Source of the DNA: Saccharopolyspora erythraea
GTDB taxonomy: Bacteria; Actinomycetota; Actinomycetes; Mycobacteriales; Pseudonocardiaceae
Length of the DNA stretch: 64,000 bases
Direction of reading: 5' to 3'
Assembly: GCF_018141105.1 (NCBI RefSeq)
Contig: NZ_CP054839.1
Span: forward strand, 7,815,411-7,879,410
The notes under the pieces were generated by a model that was not told the DNA's origin, searched no databases, and saw only the letters and a program-made list of their open reading frames with translations. Each line of letters starts with the position of its first letter. Position 1 is the first letter of the stretch. The position numbers were made by a program, and so were the translations under genes. Of the stretch, positions 44,819 through 53,377 are shown piece by piece.

Positions 44819-45289
44819 GTGCCACCGCAGCCCCACGCAAGATCCGGTCCCGCCTTCCTGCTGACCCAGCTCGGCACGCGCGCCGCGATGCTCTTCGCCG
44901 AGCGCGTCGCGGCCCTCGACCTCACGCCGCCGCAGGTCGGCATGCTGCGCATGATCGGCACCGAGGCGGGGCTGAGCCAGCAGCAGCTCGCGGGCAGGCT
45001 GGGCATGCTACCGAGCAAGGTCGTCTCGTTCGTCGACGAGCTGGAGGGCCGCGGCCTGGTCGTCCGGGCGCGCAGCGCCCGCGACCGCCGCGTCTACGAG
45101 CTGACGCTCACCGACAAGGGCGAGGAGCTGATGCGGCAGGTGCGGGAGGTCGCGGCCCAACACGACGCCGACTTCTGCGGCCCGCTGGACACCTCGGAAC
45201 GCGAACAGCTGGCCGGCCTCCTGCGGCGCCTGGCCGAGCACCACGACCTGACGCCGGGCGTGCACCCCGGCTACCGCCACCTCGGGTGA
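44819..45289 (+). CDS. MarR-family regulator
   Basis: 156 aa. The winged helix: LDLTPPQVGMLRMIGTEAGL, QQQLAGRLGMLPSKVVSFVD, ELEGRGLVVRARSARDRRVY, ELTLTDKG. It has the usual DxRxxxxxLT wing. The GTG is 6 bases after TAGAGT, so leaderless. It probably represses itself and the divergent DUF2269 gene in response to an aromatic or oxidant signal. Confidence 0.9.
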   Translation: MPPQPHARSGPAFLLTQLGTRAAMLFAERVAALDLTPPQVGMLRMIGTEAGLSQQQLAGRLGMLPSKVVSFVDELEGRGLVVRARSARDRRVYELTLTDKGEELMRQVREVAAQHDADFCGPLDTSEREQLAGLLRRLAEHHDLTPGVHPGYRHLG

Positions 45290-45316
45290 CCGGCGCCAGG
45301 CGCGAAGCCCTCCGGG

Positions 45317-46822
45317 TCAGCCCGCGAACGCCGGAACCGCGGCCGGAGCCTGAACCGGAGCGGAGCGGCCGATGACGTTGCCGCCCGCGTCGAGGGCCTC
45401 GACCGCGGCGAACGCCTCCGGAGCGGGCAGGGCGGCGGCGGTCTCGAAGCCGCTGCGCGCCACGTCGGCCACCGGGCGAAGCTGATCGGCGGCCGGTCCG
45501 GCCAGGACGCGCCAGCCGCGGACCTCGGTGGCGCCGTTCCAGCTCGCGTAGACCGTCGGCGCGCCGTCGGCACCCGGCTGCAACGCCGCCACCGGCGGCT
45601 CCGAGGGCGCGCCCACCCACGGCAGCCGGAACGCACGGTAGGACGGCATGCCGTCGCCGAACTCGCCGTGCATGACGACGTTGCCCTCGGCGTCGAACTC
45701 GGTGAAGTTCGCCTGCGAGCCCCAGCCGACGAAGTGGTTGCCGCCGGGCAGGACCTGGTGGCTGGACTGGCTGACGCTGGTGGTTCCCTTCGGGTGCGGG
45801 AACGCCTTGACCAGCGAAACCTTGCGCGCCTGCTGGTCAACACCGAGCACCAGGGCCCGCGAGGCAGGGCCCGGCCGGTCGGAGGCGTTGTCGAACAGGG
45901 TGAGCGTGCCGTCGGGCTGCCGGCGCGCGTCGTGCTGCCAGGCGAACGCGGCGTCCGGGGCGACCTGGAAGTCGCTGCGCTTGCCGCCGAGCCGCCACTG
46001 CACGGCGCCGGTCTCGCGGTCGACGAGGTAGAGCGCGCTGGTGTGCCGCGCCGAGACGAGCAGGTCACCCTCGGCGGTCTCCTGGATCGAGTTCAGGTGG
46101 ACGTAGTCGTAGGGCTTGCCCTCGGGCGCGGGGACGTTCGACTCGTCGAGCCCGACGTGGTCGAGGCTGTGCCACTCGAACAGCACCCGGCCGCTGGCGA
46201 TGTCGATCTCCTGGATCACGCCCTCGACCACCGGCCGGTCGAGCTGCACGGTGTTGTAGGCCATCACCAGCGCCGTGTCGCGCGGGGTGATGACCAGCTC
46301 GTGCAGGTCGGCCTGGAGGTTGTTGCCCATCCGGATGGTGGCGATCTGCTTGTAGGACTGGTTGGTGATCACGTACTCGCCGGAGCCGAAGCCCGGGTGC
46401 GGGCGCCCCTGCCACCACGTGAGCACCGGCTTGCCCTGGTACTGCTGCGCCTTGAAGTCCATGCCGAACTGGCCGACGCCGTCGCCGACGGGCTGGGACC
46501 ACACCGGCTGGCCGGTGTCGTCGACGATCAGCGGCCCGCCCTGGGCTCCTTTGCCGTAGGGGGCCAGGAAGACGTAGCCGGGAGCGGTCCCGTCGGCCGG
46601 CGTCTCGACGTTGACCACCGGCGGCGTGAGGTCCGGGCGGGTGACGAAGTGGCTGGGCTGCGGCGGGGCCCCGGAGCCCTCGCCCTCGTCCATGAACTGC
46701 GCACTGCCCGCCGTCGCGGAGGCGAAGAGCAGCGCGAGTGCGGCCAGGACCACGACCGGCCCTGCCACCAGCGAGTTCCACCACAGCGTTCGGCGTGAGT
46801 CGTGCCGGACTGCCCGGTCCAT
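45317..46822 (-). CDS. Arylsulfotransferase (ASST)-family protein
   Basis: 501 aa. An N-terminal membrane anchor (SLVAGPVVVLAALALLFASATA) puts the rest outside the cell. A six-bladed propeller follows: repeated beta motifs such as YVFLAPYGKGAQGGPLIVDD, ADLHELVITPRDTALVMAYN, FEWHSLDHVGL, VHLNSIQETAEGDLLVSARH and AFAWQHDARRQPDGTLTLFD, matching the Arylsulfotrans_2 family. It may transfer sulfate between phenols, but activity in actinomycetes is unproven. The last 90 residues are a fibronectin-like domain. Divergent from the MFS gene. Confidence 0.85.
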   Translation of the reverse strand: MDRAVRHDSRRTLWWNSLVAGPVVVLAALALLFASATAGSAQFMDEGEGSGAPPQPSHFVTRPDLTPPVVNVETPADGTAPGYVFLAPYGKGAQGGPLIVDDTGQPVWSQPVGDGVGQFGMDFKAQQYQGKPVLTWWQGRPHPGFGSGEYVITNQSYKQIATIRMGNNLQADLHELVITPRDTALVMAYNTVQLDRPVVEGVIQEIDIASGRVLFEWHSLDHVGLDESNVPAPEGKPYDYVHLNSIQETAEGDLLVSARHTSALYLVDRETGAVQWRLGGKRSDFQVAPDAAFAWQHDARRQPDGTLTLFDNASDRPGPASRALVLGVDQQARKVSLVKAFPHPKGTTSVSQSSHQVLPGGNHFVGWGSQANFTEFDAEGNVVMHGEFGDGMPSYRAFRLPWVGAPSEPPVAALQPGADGAPTVYASWNGATEVRGWRVLAGPAADQLRPVADVARSGFETAAALPAPEAFAAVEALDAGGNVIGRSAPVQAPAAVPAFAG

Positions 46823-47215
46823 GAAGCGCTCCGTCCACCCGAAGATCAGGCCGACACGTCTACCACCGGTCGAACATCGTCGAACAGCCGATTTCTTAAA
46901 GTTTCCACGCTTTCACTGCGCGGAAGGGAATTGGACCGATGGGCAGTGCGCACATCTCCAGCGGCTCCGGACTGTGCGGCCACCCAACCCTCGACTGTCC
47001 ACTATGCACGGTTTCTGGCCTGCGAAGTGAGGCGCTTCATAGCGATTCGCGGGAACAGCTCCCGGACGTCTACTGTTGATGACGTCTGGGAGGCGCCATC
47101 GATTGCCGCGTTCCTGAATCGTTCCCTCAGCCGGTTCCCGCCAGCCATCGAGCGGCGGACGGCCGAGGTGCGAGCACCGATTCCCGCCCGGCACGTTGTT
47201 CTCGAGGAGTACTCC
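46823..47215. other. 393-base spacer before the MFS gene
   Basis: Lower GC than the neighbours and no supported full-size gene. A nine-codon frame (MHGFWPAK then stop, 47004-47030) could be a leader peptide but has no clear ribosome site. Promoters of the divergent ASST and MFS genes must lie here; I cannot place them with confidence. Confidence 0.3.
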
Positions 47216-48427
47216 TTGCCCATTGCCCTGCTGGCACTGGCCATCGCTGCTTTCGGCATCGGAACGACCGAGTTCGTCATGATGGGGCTGCTGCCCGACG
47301 TGGCGTCGAACCTGCACGTGTCGATCTCCGACGCGGGCGGCTACATCTCCCTGTACGCGATCGGCGTCGTCGTCGGCGCACCTCTGCTGACCATCGCGGG
47401 CATGCGGGCGCGGCGCAAGACGATGCTGAACAGCATGTTGGTGCTGTTCACCATCGGCAACCTGCTCTCCGCACTCGCGCCCACCCACGGGCTGCTGCTG
47501 GCGGCCCGCTTCGTGGCCGGCCTGCCGCACGGCGCCTTCTTCGGCATCGGCGCCGTGGTCGCCGCGAGCCTGGTGGCTACCGACAAGCGGGGCCAGGCCA
47601 TCTCGATGATGTTCATCGGGCTCACCGTGGCCAACATCGTCGGCGTCCCGCTGGGCACCCTGCTCGGCCAGGCCATGGGCTGGCGCTGGACGTTCGGCCT
47701 GGTCGCGGTGATCGGGCTGGTGGCGCTGGCGGCCGTGGTCACCCTGGTGCCGCAGCAGCCCAAGCCGACCGACGTTAGCGTGCGCGGCGAGCTCAAGGCG
47801 TTCCGCCGCCCGCAGGTGTGGCTGGCCTTCGCCATCGTGGTGTTCGGCTTCGCCGCGACGTTCTCCTTCTACACCTACATCAAGCCGGTCCTCACCGACA
47901 TCAGCGGTTACACCCCCACCGCGGTCACCCTGCTGCTGGCGCTGTTCGGCGTGGGCATGACCGTCGGCACCGCCGTCGGCGGCCGGCTGGCCGACCGCGC
48001 TCCGATGCGGACGCTGTACGTGTTCCTCACCCTGCTCGCGGTCGCGCTGACGGCGTTCGTGTTCGCCTCGCACAGCGCGGTCCTGGCGGCGGTGAACGTG
48101 TTCCTGATCGGCGCGTTCGGCTTCGCCGCGATCCCCAGCATCCAGGCCAGGATCCTGGACCAGGCCAAGGAGGCCCCGGCGCTGGGCTCGGCGAGCATCC
48201 AGTCGACGTTCAACATCGCGAACTCGCTGGGCGCCTACCTGGGCGGCCTGGTCCTCGCGGGCGGCTTCGGACTCACCTCTCCGAGCTGGGTCGGCGCCCT
48301 TCTGGCCCTGGTCGGCCTGGGCTTCGCGGTGGTTTCCGGGCAGCTGGACCGCAGGTCGCGCACCGCGCAGCCGGCCCGCGCCACCGAGCGCGCCGAGCCG
48401 GTCGCGATGAGCGAGGTGTCCGGCTAG
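47216..48427 (+). CDS. MFS transporter (AraJ/Cmx-like drug exporter)
   Basis: 403 aa, 12 transmembrane helices. The first helix IALLALAIAAFGIGTTEFVM with GIGTTEF is the signature of the DHA1 AraJ/Cmx/PbuE group; AGMRARRKTML is the loop 2-3 motif A variant. VPLGTLLGQAMGWRWTFGLV carries motif C-like residues. It probably exports a drug or arabinose-like compound by proton antiport. TTG 47216 has GAGGAG 6-7 bases upstream; longer frames have no ribosome site. Confidence 0.9.
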   Translation: MPIALLALAIAAFGIGTTEFVMMGLLPDVASNLHVSISDAGGYISLYAIGVVVGAPLLTIAGMRARRKTMLNSMLVLFTIGNLLSALAPTHGLLLAARFVAGLPHGAFFGIGAVVAASLVATDKRGQAISMMFIGLTVANIVGVPLGTLLGQAMGWRWTFGLVAVIGLVALAAVVTLVPQQPKPTDVSVRGELKAFRRPQVWLAFAIVVFGFAATFSFYTYIKPVLTDISGYTPTAVTLLLALFGVGMTVGTAVGGRLADRAPMRTLYVFLTLLAVALTAFVFASHSAVLAAVNVFLIGAFGFAAIPSIQARILDQAKEAPALGSASIQSTFNIANSLGAYLGGLVLAGGFGLTSPSWVGALLALVGLGFAVVSGQLDRRSRTAQPARATERAEPVAMSEVSG

Positions 48428-48506
48428 CCCGGCCTCGCAGGCCGTGCTGTGATGGGGGCGGCCCGGTCAGCAACGCAAGTTCGAATCCTCTGGAGGCAGA
48501 ACACAA

Positions 48507-49337
48507 ATGACTCAGGTTCCCAGCATCACCCTCAACACCGGCGCGGAGATGCCCCAGCTCGGCTTCGGGGTCTTCCAGGTTCCGGCCGACGAGGTGGTGG
48601 AACCGGTCCGCACCGCGATCGAGGCCGGCTACCGCAGCATCGACACCGCCAAGGTCTACGGCAACGAGGAAGGTGTCGGCAAGGCCATCGCCGAGTCCGG
48701 CGTGCGCCGCGAGGACCTGTTCGTCACCACCAAGCTGTGGAACGACGACCAGGGCTACGACAGCACGCTGCGCGCCTTCGACGAGAGCCTGGCCCGGCTC
48801 GGCCTGGACTACGTGGACCTGTACCTGATCCACTGGCCCGTGCCGGGCAAGGACGCCTACGTCGACACCTGGAAGGCGTTCGAGAAGCTGCACGCCGACG
48901 GCCGCGCGAAGTCGATCGGCGTGTCCAACTTCCAGATCCCGCACCTGCGCCGGTTGTCCGAGGAGACCGACGTGGTGCCGGCGGTCAACCAGATCGAGCT
49001 GCACCCCAACCTCCCGCAGTCCAACCTGCGCGCCTTCCACAGCGAGCACGGCATCGCCACCGAGGCGTGGAGCCCGCTGGGCCAGGGCAAGGGGCTGCTG
49101 GAGGACCAGACGCTGCGGTCGCTGGCCGACAAGTACGCCAAGAGCCCGGCGCAGATCACGCTGCGCTGGAGCATCCAGCTCGGCAACGTGGTGATCCCGA
49201 AGTCGGTGACGCCCTCCCGCGTGCGGGAGAACCTCGACGTCTTCGACTTCGAGCTGGCCGACGACGACATGTCCGTGATCTCCGGTCTGGAGACCGGCAA
49301 CCGCGTCGGACCGGACCCGGACGTCCTCGGCGCCTGA
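48507..49337 (+). CDS. Aldo/keto reductase
   Basis: 276 aa TIM barrel, NADPH-dependent. Catalytic tetrad: Asp in SIDTAKVYGNEEGVG, the Tyr in the same motif, Lys in TTKLWNDDQGY and His in LYLIHWPVPGKD. IGVSNFQIPHL and VIPKSVTPSRVRENLDVFDF (NADPH phosphate site) are present. It is close to the 2,5-diketo-gluconate reductase type (AKR5). GGAGG lies 10 bases before the ATG; a strong terminator follows. Confidence 0.93.
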   Translation: MTQVPSITLNTGAEMPQLGFGVFQVPADEVVEPVRTAIEAGYRSIDTAKVYGNEEGVGKAIAESGVRREDLFVTTKLWNDDQGYDSTLRAFDESLARLGLDYVDLYLIHWPVPGKDAYVDTWKAFEKLHADGRAKSIGVSNFQIPHLRRLSEETDVVPAVNQIELHPNLPQSNLRAFHSEHGIATEAWSPLGQGKGLLEDQTLRSLADKYAKSPAQITLRWSIQLGNVVIPKSVTPSRVRENLDVFDFELADDDMSVISGLETGNRVGPDPDVLGA

Positions 49338-49353
49338 CCGTCCACCACACCGC

Positions 49354-49389
49354 GAACACCCCCGCCCCGTTGCAGGAGCGGGGGTGTTC
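49354..49389. terminator. Terminator after the aldo/keto reductase
   Basis: 12-bp perfect stem GAACACCCCCGC (49354-49365) / GCGGGGGTGTTC (49378-49389) then TGCGTG. Same stem as at 51166-51202. Confidence 0.75.
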
Positions 49390-49481
49390 TGCGTGTCGGG
49401 CGAGAGAACGCAACCAGGCACGTGGTGGCGGTGGGAGCACCAGGCTGGGAGGGGAAGTCGGCCGTGCTCCCACCACGTCGA

Positions 49482-49694
49482 TCAACGGTCGGCCGCCCTT
49501 GAATCGATCACTAGGTGGCTGCTCTGTTCGGCGTCGTTGCGCAGTGCCGCCGACACCCGGTCCAGACAGCCCGCCAGACGCTCGCGTTCGGTTGCGTCGT
49601 AGCGGCCACGTTCGACGTCGTCAGCAGCGAGCCCCAGCGCGAGCACCACGCCGCGCATCATCTGCGCCAGCTCGCGGAGATTCGGACGCGTCAT
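49482..49694 (-). CDS. Small hypothetical protein, 70 aa
   Basis: MTRPNLRELAQMMRGVVLAL then helical ERGRYDATERERLAGCLDRV; one Cys. No family recognised. The ATG overlaps the stop of the upstream zinc-ribbon-like gene (ATGA). The pair is divergent from the XRE/DUF397 pair and shares its control region. Confidence 0.65.
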   Translation of the reverse strand: MTRPNLRELAQMMRGVVLALGLAADDVERGRYDATERERLAGCLDRVSAALRNDAEQSSHLVIDSRAADR

Positions 49695-49924
49695 CGGGCA
49701 CCGACCATCGGAGGCAACCCCGCGAGCACCCGGGCGGCGGCGTTGCACTCCGGGCAGGTCTCCCACAACCACGCCATGTCGCCCGTCTCAGCAGCAACGC
49801 GCCGCGTGCACAGCGTGGTGATCTCGACGCCGGGGACATACGCGTTGCCCGCCCCTTGCGGATCGATGCTCGCGTGCCTCGCTCCGTTGGCGGGCACCCA
49901 GTGGAACGGGTGCTGGGCGTACAT
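49691..49924 (-). CDS. Small zinc-binding-type protein, 77 aa
   Basis: The chain has HxFHW near the N-terminus (MYAQHPFHWVPANGARHAS) and later ITTLCTRRV with ETCPECNAAARV. The Cys and CxxC with the His pair could bind zinc. It is of the type often encoded beside DUF397 regulators in Pseudonocardiales. ATG 49924 is preferred over GTG 49927. Function unknown. Confidence 0.65.
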   Translation of the reverse strand: MYAQHPFHWVPANGARHASIDPQGAGNAYVPGVEITTLCTRRVAAETGDMAWLWETCPECNAAARVLAGLPPMVGAR

Positions 49925-49984
49925 CACGGCACCGTCCGCGGTGTGGCGTCCGACTCACGGCCAGTACAGTGCATCGCGACCTCC

Positions 49985-50034
49985 GGTCTCGCGGTCTCGT
50001 TGATTACGAGACCAATGATTGTGGTCCCGAGACC
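49985..50034. promoter_or_regulatory. GGTCTCG/CGAGACC operator array
   Basis: GGTCTCG at 49985-49991 and 49993-49999; CGAGACC at 50007-50013 and 50028-50034. Two direct copies facing two inverted copies. They lie between the divergent small-protein pair and the XRE gene, upstream of TAGGGT (50084-50089, -10). GTGGTC-CCGA-GACCAC overlaps the last copy. Confidence 0.6.
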
Positions 50035-50096
50035 ACTTGATCAATCCCCTGATCGGCTGGTCACTGCGCATCTCGGGCTGCATTAGGGTCCGGTGC

Positions 50097-50954
50097 ATGA
50101 ACGAGACCACTCCCGCACCTCGCGCCTACGTCCTCGGCGCGGAACTTCGGGATGCTCGCGAGAAATCCGGACTCACGCTGCGGAAGCTCGCGAGTGCGCT
50201 CGACGTCTCGCACTCGGTCGTTGTTCGCTGGGAACGCGGCGAGCGGGTGCCGTCAACCGAGTCGGTCGCCGCGGTCTGCGCCGTGCTCGGGCTCAACACG
50301 GCCGCACGTGAACGGCTCATGCGGCTGGCGCGAGACGCGGTCTCGGAACCACCCAACACGGTGTCGGTCGGCCCGGTCGGCGAGGCAGACCAGCTCGCCG
50401 CGCTGCTGGAGTTCGAGCGGATCGCAACGTCCATCACCGACGTCTCGCCGATCGTCGTACCTGGCTTGTTGCAGACTGCTGACTACGCGCGGGCGATCAT
50501 GAGCGCGGGCATACCCGATGGCGAGACTGACAAGCGCGTGATGATGCGGCTCGGCCGCAGAGAGCTGATCACCCGACGACGCTCGCCGGTGCGATTCGCT
50601 GCCTTGATGCTGGAGGCGGCGTTGCACCAGTCGATCGGCGGACCCGAAGTGATGCTGGACCAGCTCCAGTTCCTGCTGGAGATGGGCGAACGCGACAACG
50701 TCGAGATCCGCGTCATCCCACAGTCTGCGGGGTGGACACCGGCCCACGTAGGGCCGTTCGTGTTGCTGGAGTTCGTGAAGGCGGCGCCCGTGGTGCACCT
50801 GGAGCACCACAGGTCAAGCGCGTTTCTGCGCGACGAAGGAGACGTGCGCGCGTTCGTCTCCGCACGAGAAGATATCGATCGGGTGGCGATGAGTCCGACC
50901 AAGTCGCGTGAGCTCATCGCCGACGTCATCAACCGTGAGGAGACGACGACGTGA
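50097..50954 (+). CDS. XRE regulator with DUF5753 domain
   Basis: 285 aa. The HTH (LRDAREKSGLTLRKLASALD then VSHSVVVRWERGERVPSTES) is followed by DUF5753: VPGLLQTADYARAIM, RLGRRELITRRRSPVRFAAL, NVEIRVIPQSAGWTPAHVGP and VHLEHHRSSAFL. Proteins of this type, including BldB-linked regulators, control development or secondary metabolism with a DUF397 partner. The ATG is 7 bases after TAGGGT (leaderless). Overlaps the DUF397 gene by 4 bases. Confidence 0.92.
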   Translation: MNETTPAPRAYVLGAELRDAREKSGLTLRKLASALDVSHSVVVRWERGERVPSTESVAAVCAVLGLNTAARERLMRLARDAVSEPPNTVSVGPVGEADQLAALLEFERIATSITDVSPIVVPGLLQTADYARAIMSAGIPDGETDKRVMMRLGRRELITRRRSPVRFAALMLEAALHQSIGGPEVMLDQLQFLLEMGERDNVEIRVIPQSAGWTPAHVGPFVLLEFVKAAPVVHLEHHRSSAFLRDEGDVRAFVSAREDIDRVAMSPTKSRELIADVINREETTT

Positions 50955-51151
50955 CGGTATCTCAGCAGCCCGTCGGCTGGCGCAAGTCCAGCCGCAGCAA
51001 CCAGGAAACCAACTGCGTGGAGGTCGGTCGCGTGGGTGGTGGCGCGGCGGTCCGGGACACCAAGGACCGCGCCGCCGGGCACTTCACCACCACCGGTGGC
51101 CAGTGGTCGGCCTTCGTGGCCGCGGTCAAGGGCGGCAGGTTCGACCGCTGA
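50951..51151 (+). CDS. DUF397 protein
   Basis: 66 aa. VGWRKSSRSNQETNCVEVGR, then AAVRDTKDRAAGHFTTTGGQ and WSAFVAAVKGGRFD, the complete DUF397 pattern. It partners with XRE/DUF5753 regulators; such pairs can behave like antitoxin-toxin or regulator-cofactor modules. Its GTG overlaps the XRE stop (GTGA). Confidence 0.93.
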   Translation: MTVSQQPVGWRKSSRSNQETNCVEVGRVGGGAAVRDTKDRAAGHFTTTGGQWSAFVAAVKGGRFDR

Positions 51152-51165
51152 ACCGCTGAAGCCGC

Positions 51166-51202
51166 GAACACCCCCGCCCCGGTTCCCGGAGCGGGGGTGT
51201 TC
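51166..51202. terminator. Terminator after the DUF397 gene
   Basis: 12-bp stem identical to that at 49354-49389 (GAACACCCCCGC / GCGGGGGTGTTC), loop 13, flanked by the same CGC and TGCGT bases. Serves the convergent GNAT gene too. Confidence 0.75.
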
Positions 51203-51231
51203 TGCGTCCACTGTGTCCTGTCGAGGTCCGG

Positions 51232-51798
51232 TCAGATGCCGAACGGTGGCGGGTACTCGACCGTGCCGCTCGGCACCTCGCCACGCGGGTCGAGCGCGAG
51301 CGCCATCATCGCCTCGTCCGGCACCTCGATGGTCAGCCCGATCCCGAACTCCGAGGCTCTTGTGAAGCCGAAGCGCGGGTAGTACTCGGGATGTCCCAGC
51401 ACCAGCACCAGGTTCTCGCCCATGGCGCGGGCGGCCTCCAGCCCCGCCCTGATCGCGGCCGAACCGGCACCTGTGCGCTGGTGGTCCGGTCGCACCGCGC
51501 ACGGCCCCAGCGTCAGCGCCGGAGCGCCGTCGACGTGGGAGCGGGTCAGCAGGGCGTGCCCCGCGATCTCGCCCGCGGCGGTCTCGGCCACGATCGACAG
51601 GCCGTCGATCCAGGCGGGGTCGGCGCGCAGCGCGTCGACGAGGTCGGCCTCCAGCGGGGTCGGGAACGCGGCCAGGTTGACCGCGCGGATGGCGGCGATG
51701 TCGTCGGCCGTCTCGGGCCTGGTGTGCCACTGCACGGTCCGGCTGCGCTCCTCGGAAGTGGCCCCGGATCCCCGGGGCGGCTTGCGGTCGTCGTTCAC
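51232..51798 (-). CDS. GNAT-family N-acetyltransferase
   Basis: 188 aa. The N-terminal 24 residues are polar. The GNAT core: TADDIAAIRAVNLAAFPTPL, SIVAETAAGEIAGHALLTRS, LTLGPCAVRPDHQRTGAGSA (acetyl-CoA loop QRTGAGSA) and LVLGHPEYYPRFGF. It is of the YhbS type. Substrate unknown. The ATG overlaps the RsgA stop by 4 bases. Confidence 0.85.
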   Translation of the reverse strand: MNDDRKPPRGSGATSEERSRTVQWHTRPETADDIAAIRAVNLAAFPTPLEADLVDALRADPAWIDGLSIVAETAAGEIAGHALLTRSHVDGAPALTLGPCAVRPDHQRTGAGSAAIRAGLEAARAMGENLVLVLGHPEYYPRFGFTRASEFGIGLTIEVPDEAMMALALDPRGEVPSGTVEYPPPFGI

Positions 51799-53063
51799 TT
51801 CCTCCCCCTGAACCTGTAGGCAGCCCGCTGCTGCTTGGTGATTGCCTTCCAGCGCTCTTCGCGCTCGGCGCGCAGCCGGGCGTCGCTGCGCGCGGCCATC
51901 CAGGCGTTCTCACGTTGCAGCTTGCGGTAGCTGTCGAGGCGGCGGGCGCCGAGCTCGCCCGACTCGATCGCCGCCTGCACCGCGCAGCCCGGCTCGATGT
52001 GGTGCGCGCAGTCGGTGAACCGGCAGCCGAGGGCGAGCTCCTCGATCTCGGCGAAGGTCCGCTCCAGCCCCTCCTCGGCGCCGAACAGGCCGACGCCGCG
52101 CAGCCCCGGGGTGTCGATGAGCACCCCGCCGTCCGGGAGCGCGACCATCTCGCGGCGCACGGTCGTGTGCCTGCCCTTGCCGTCCTGGGCGCGGACGTCA
52201 CCGGTGGCCAGGTCGTCGGCTCCGAGCAGGGCGTTGGCCAGGGTGGACTTGCCCGCGCCGGACGCCCCGAGCAACACGACGGTGCCGGTAAGCAGCCCGC
52301 GCAGCCGGTCGAGCCCTTCGCCGGTGACGGCACTGGTGGCGACCGCCTCGGCGCCGGGCGCCAGGCCGGCCAGCTCAGCGGTCAGGCCGCCGGGGTCGGC
52401 CGCCTGGTCGGCCTTGGTGGCGACGACGACCGGCACCGCGCCGCTCTCCCAGCCCAGCGCGAGCAGCCGCTCGACCCGGCCCGCGTTGAGCCGCACCGCC
52501 GCGGACACGACCACGGCGACCGTGTCGACGTTGGCGGCCAGCACCTGGCCGTGCGACGACCGCGAGGAGCCTGCCCGCACGATCGCCGTTCGGCGGGGCA
52601 GCAGCGCGACCAGCTCCGGCTCGCCGCCCGCTGCCGGGCGCACCGCGGCCCAGTCCCCGGTGCAAGGACCGTCGGCGGCGGAGAAGGCGACGCGCAGCGG
52701 CCCCGCCCCGGTGACGACGTCGCACCGGCCGCGGTCGACGCCGACGACGCGGGCGGGGACGAGACCGGCCCGCCGGTGCGGAGCGAACGAGGTTTCCAGG
52801 TCGTCGTCCCAGCCGTAGGCCGACAGGGACGAAGCGGCGTCGCTCTCAGGGCGGGCCGCAGAGGAGTCCGAAGGCACCTCGGCCGGCGCGGACGACTCGG
52901 CGTCAGCCGGACGTGCGGGCTCAGCCGGACGTGCGGACTGGGATTGACGTGAGGACCCAGCCGGACGTGCGGAATTGGATTGACGTGAGGACCCAGCCGG
53001 ACGTGCGGAACTGGATTGACGTGCGGAATCGGATTGCTGTGACAACGGGAGAGCTCCTGTCAT
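51795..53063 (-). CDS. rsgA: Ribosome small-subunit GTPase A
   Basis: 422 aa, circularly permuted GTPase that helps mature the 30S subunit. G4 TKAD (about 215) precedes G1 GASGAGKST (about 265) and G3 DTPGLRGVGLF; the zinc knuckle CRFTDCAHHIEPGC follows. An OB-like part is at about 85-160. The first 80 residues are low-complexity with the repeated block SSRQSxSARPAG, absent in common relatives. ATG 53063 is chosen; the frame is open to 53105. Operon with the GNAT gene. Confidence 0.92.
   Translation of the reverse strand: MTGALPLSQQSDSARQSSSARPAGSSRQSNSARPAGSSRQSQSARPAEPARPADAESSAPAEVPSDSSAARPESDAASSLSAYGWDDDLETSFAPHRRAGLVPARVVGVDRGRCDVVTGAGPLRVAFSAADGPCTGDWAAVRPAAGGEPELVALLPRRTAIVRAGSSRSSHGQVLAANVDTVAVVVSAAVRLNAGRVERLLALGWESGAVPVVVATKADQAADPGGLTAELAGLAPGAEAVATSAVTGEGLDRLRGLLTGTVVLLGASGAGKSTLANALLGADDLATGDVRAQDGKGRHTTVRREMVALPDGGVLIDTPGLRGVGLFGAEEGLERTFAEIEELALGCRFTDCAHHIEPGCAVQAAIESGELGARRLDSYRKLQRENAWMAARSDARLRAEREERWKAITKQQRAAYRFRGRK
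52941..53030 (-). repeat. 36-bp tandem repeat in the rsgA N-terminus
   Basis: Two nearly identical 36-bp units (52941-52976, 52977-53012) plus a shortened third. They encode (SARPAG)(SSRQSN) blocks. The repeat keeps the frame. Confidence 0.8.
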
Positions 53064-53377
53064 GAGGAGCCCCGGCCAGGCACGTGCGCGAGCAGGTCCG
53101 AGCACGCGAGCGTTCAGCGGCGCGCCGCGAGGACGCGCGGGAAGCTCACGGGATCAGCGGTCCGTTCGCCGAGCAGATGCAGAGCCGACGTCTAAGAGAA
53201 GGCTCAGGCGGCGAGAGAACGTGCGACCGGGGCCCGGGACGTTCGAATGGTCCGGGCGCTGCGTGTGGCAGCACTCACCCAGGCGGCCATCGACGTCACC
53301 TCCTGGAGCTTCCCGATCGCGGAACACGGCCTGCGGACACATTCAACCCGACGCGGCGGCACCGGGTCCAACGGTTT

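Noticed and set aside
47004-47030. Leader peptide MHGFWPAK before the MFS gene
   Set aside because: No ribosome site, no clear attenuator stems tied to it, and the distance to the MFS start is 185 bases.
48470-48506. tRNA-like T-loop (AAGTTCGAATCCTC) before the aldo/keto reductase
   Set aside because: The flanks cannot form a T-stem or acceptor stem, and no anticodon arm is found upstream.
53106-53377. Small gene between rsgA and the monooxygenase
   Set aside because: Short frames on both strands lack ribosome sites and codon bias; treated as intergenic.
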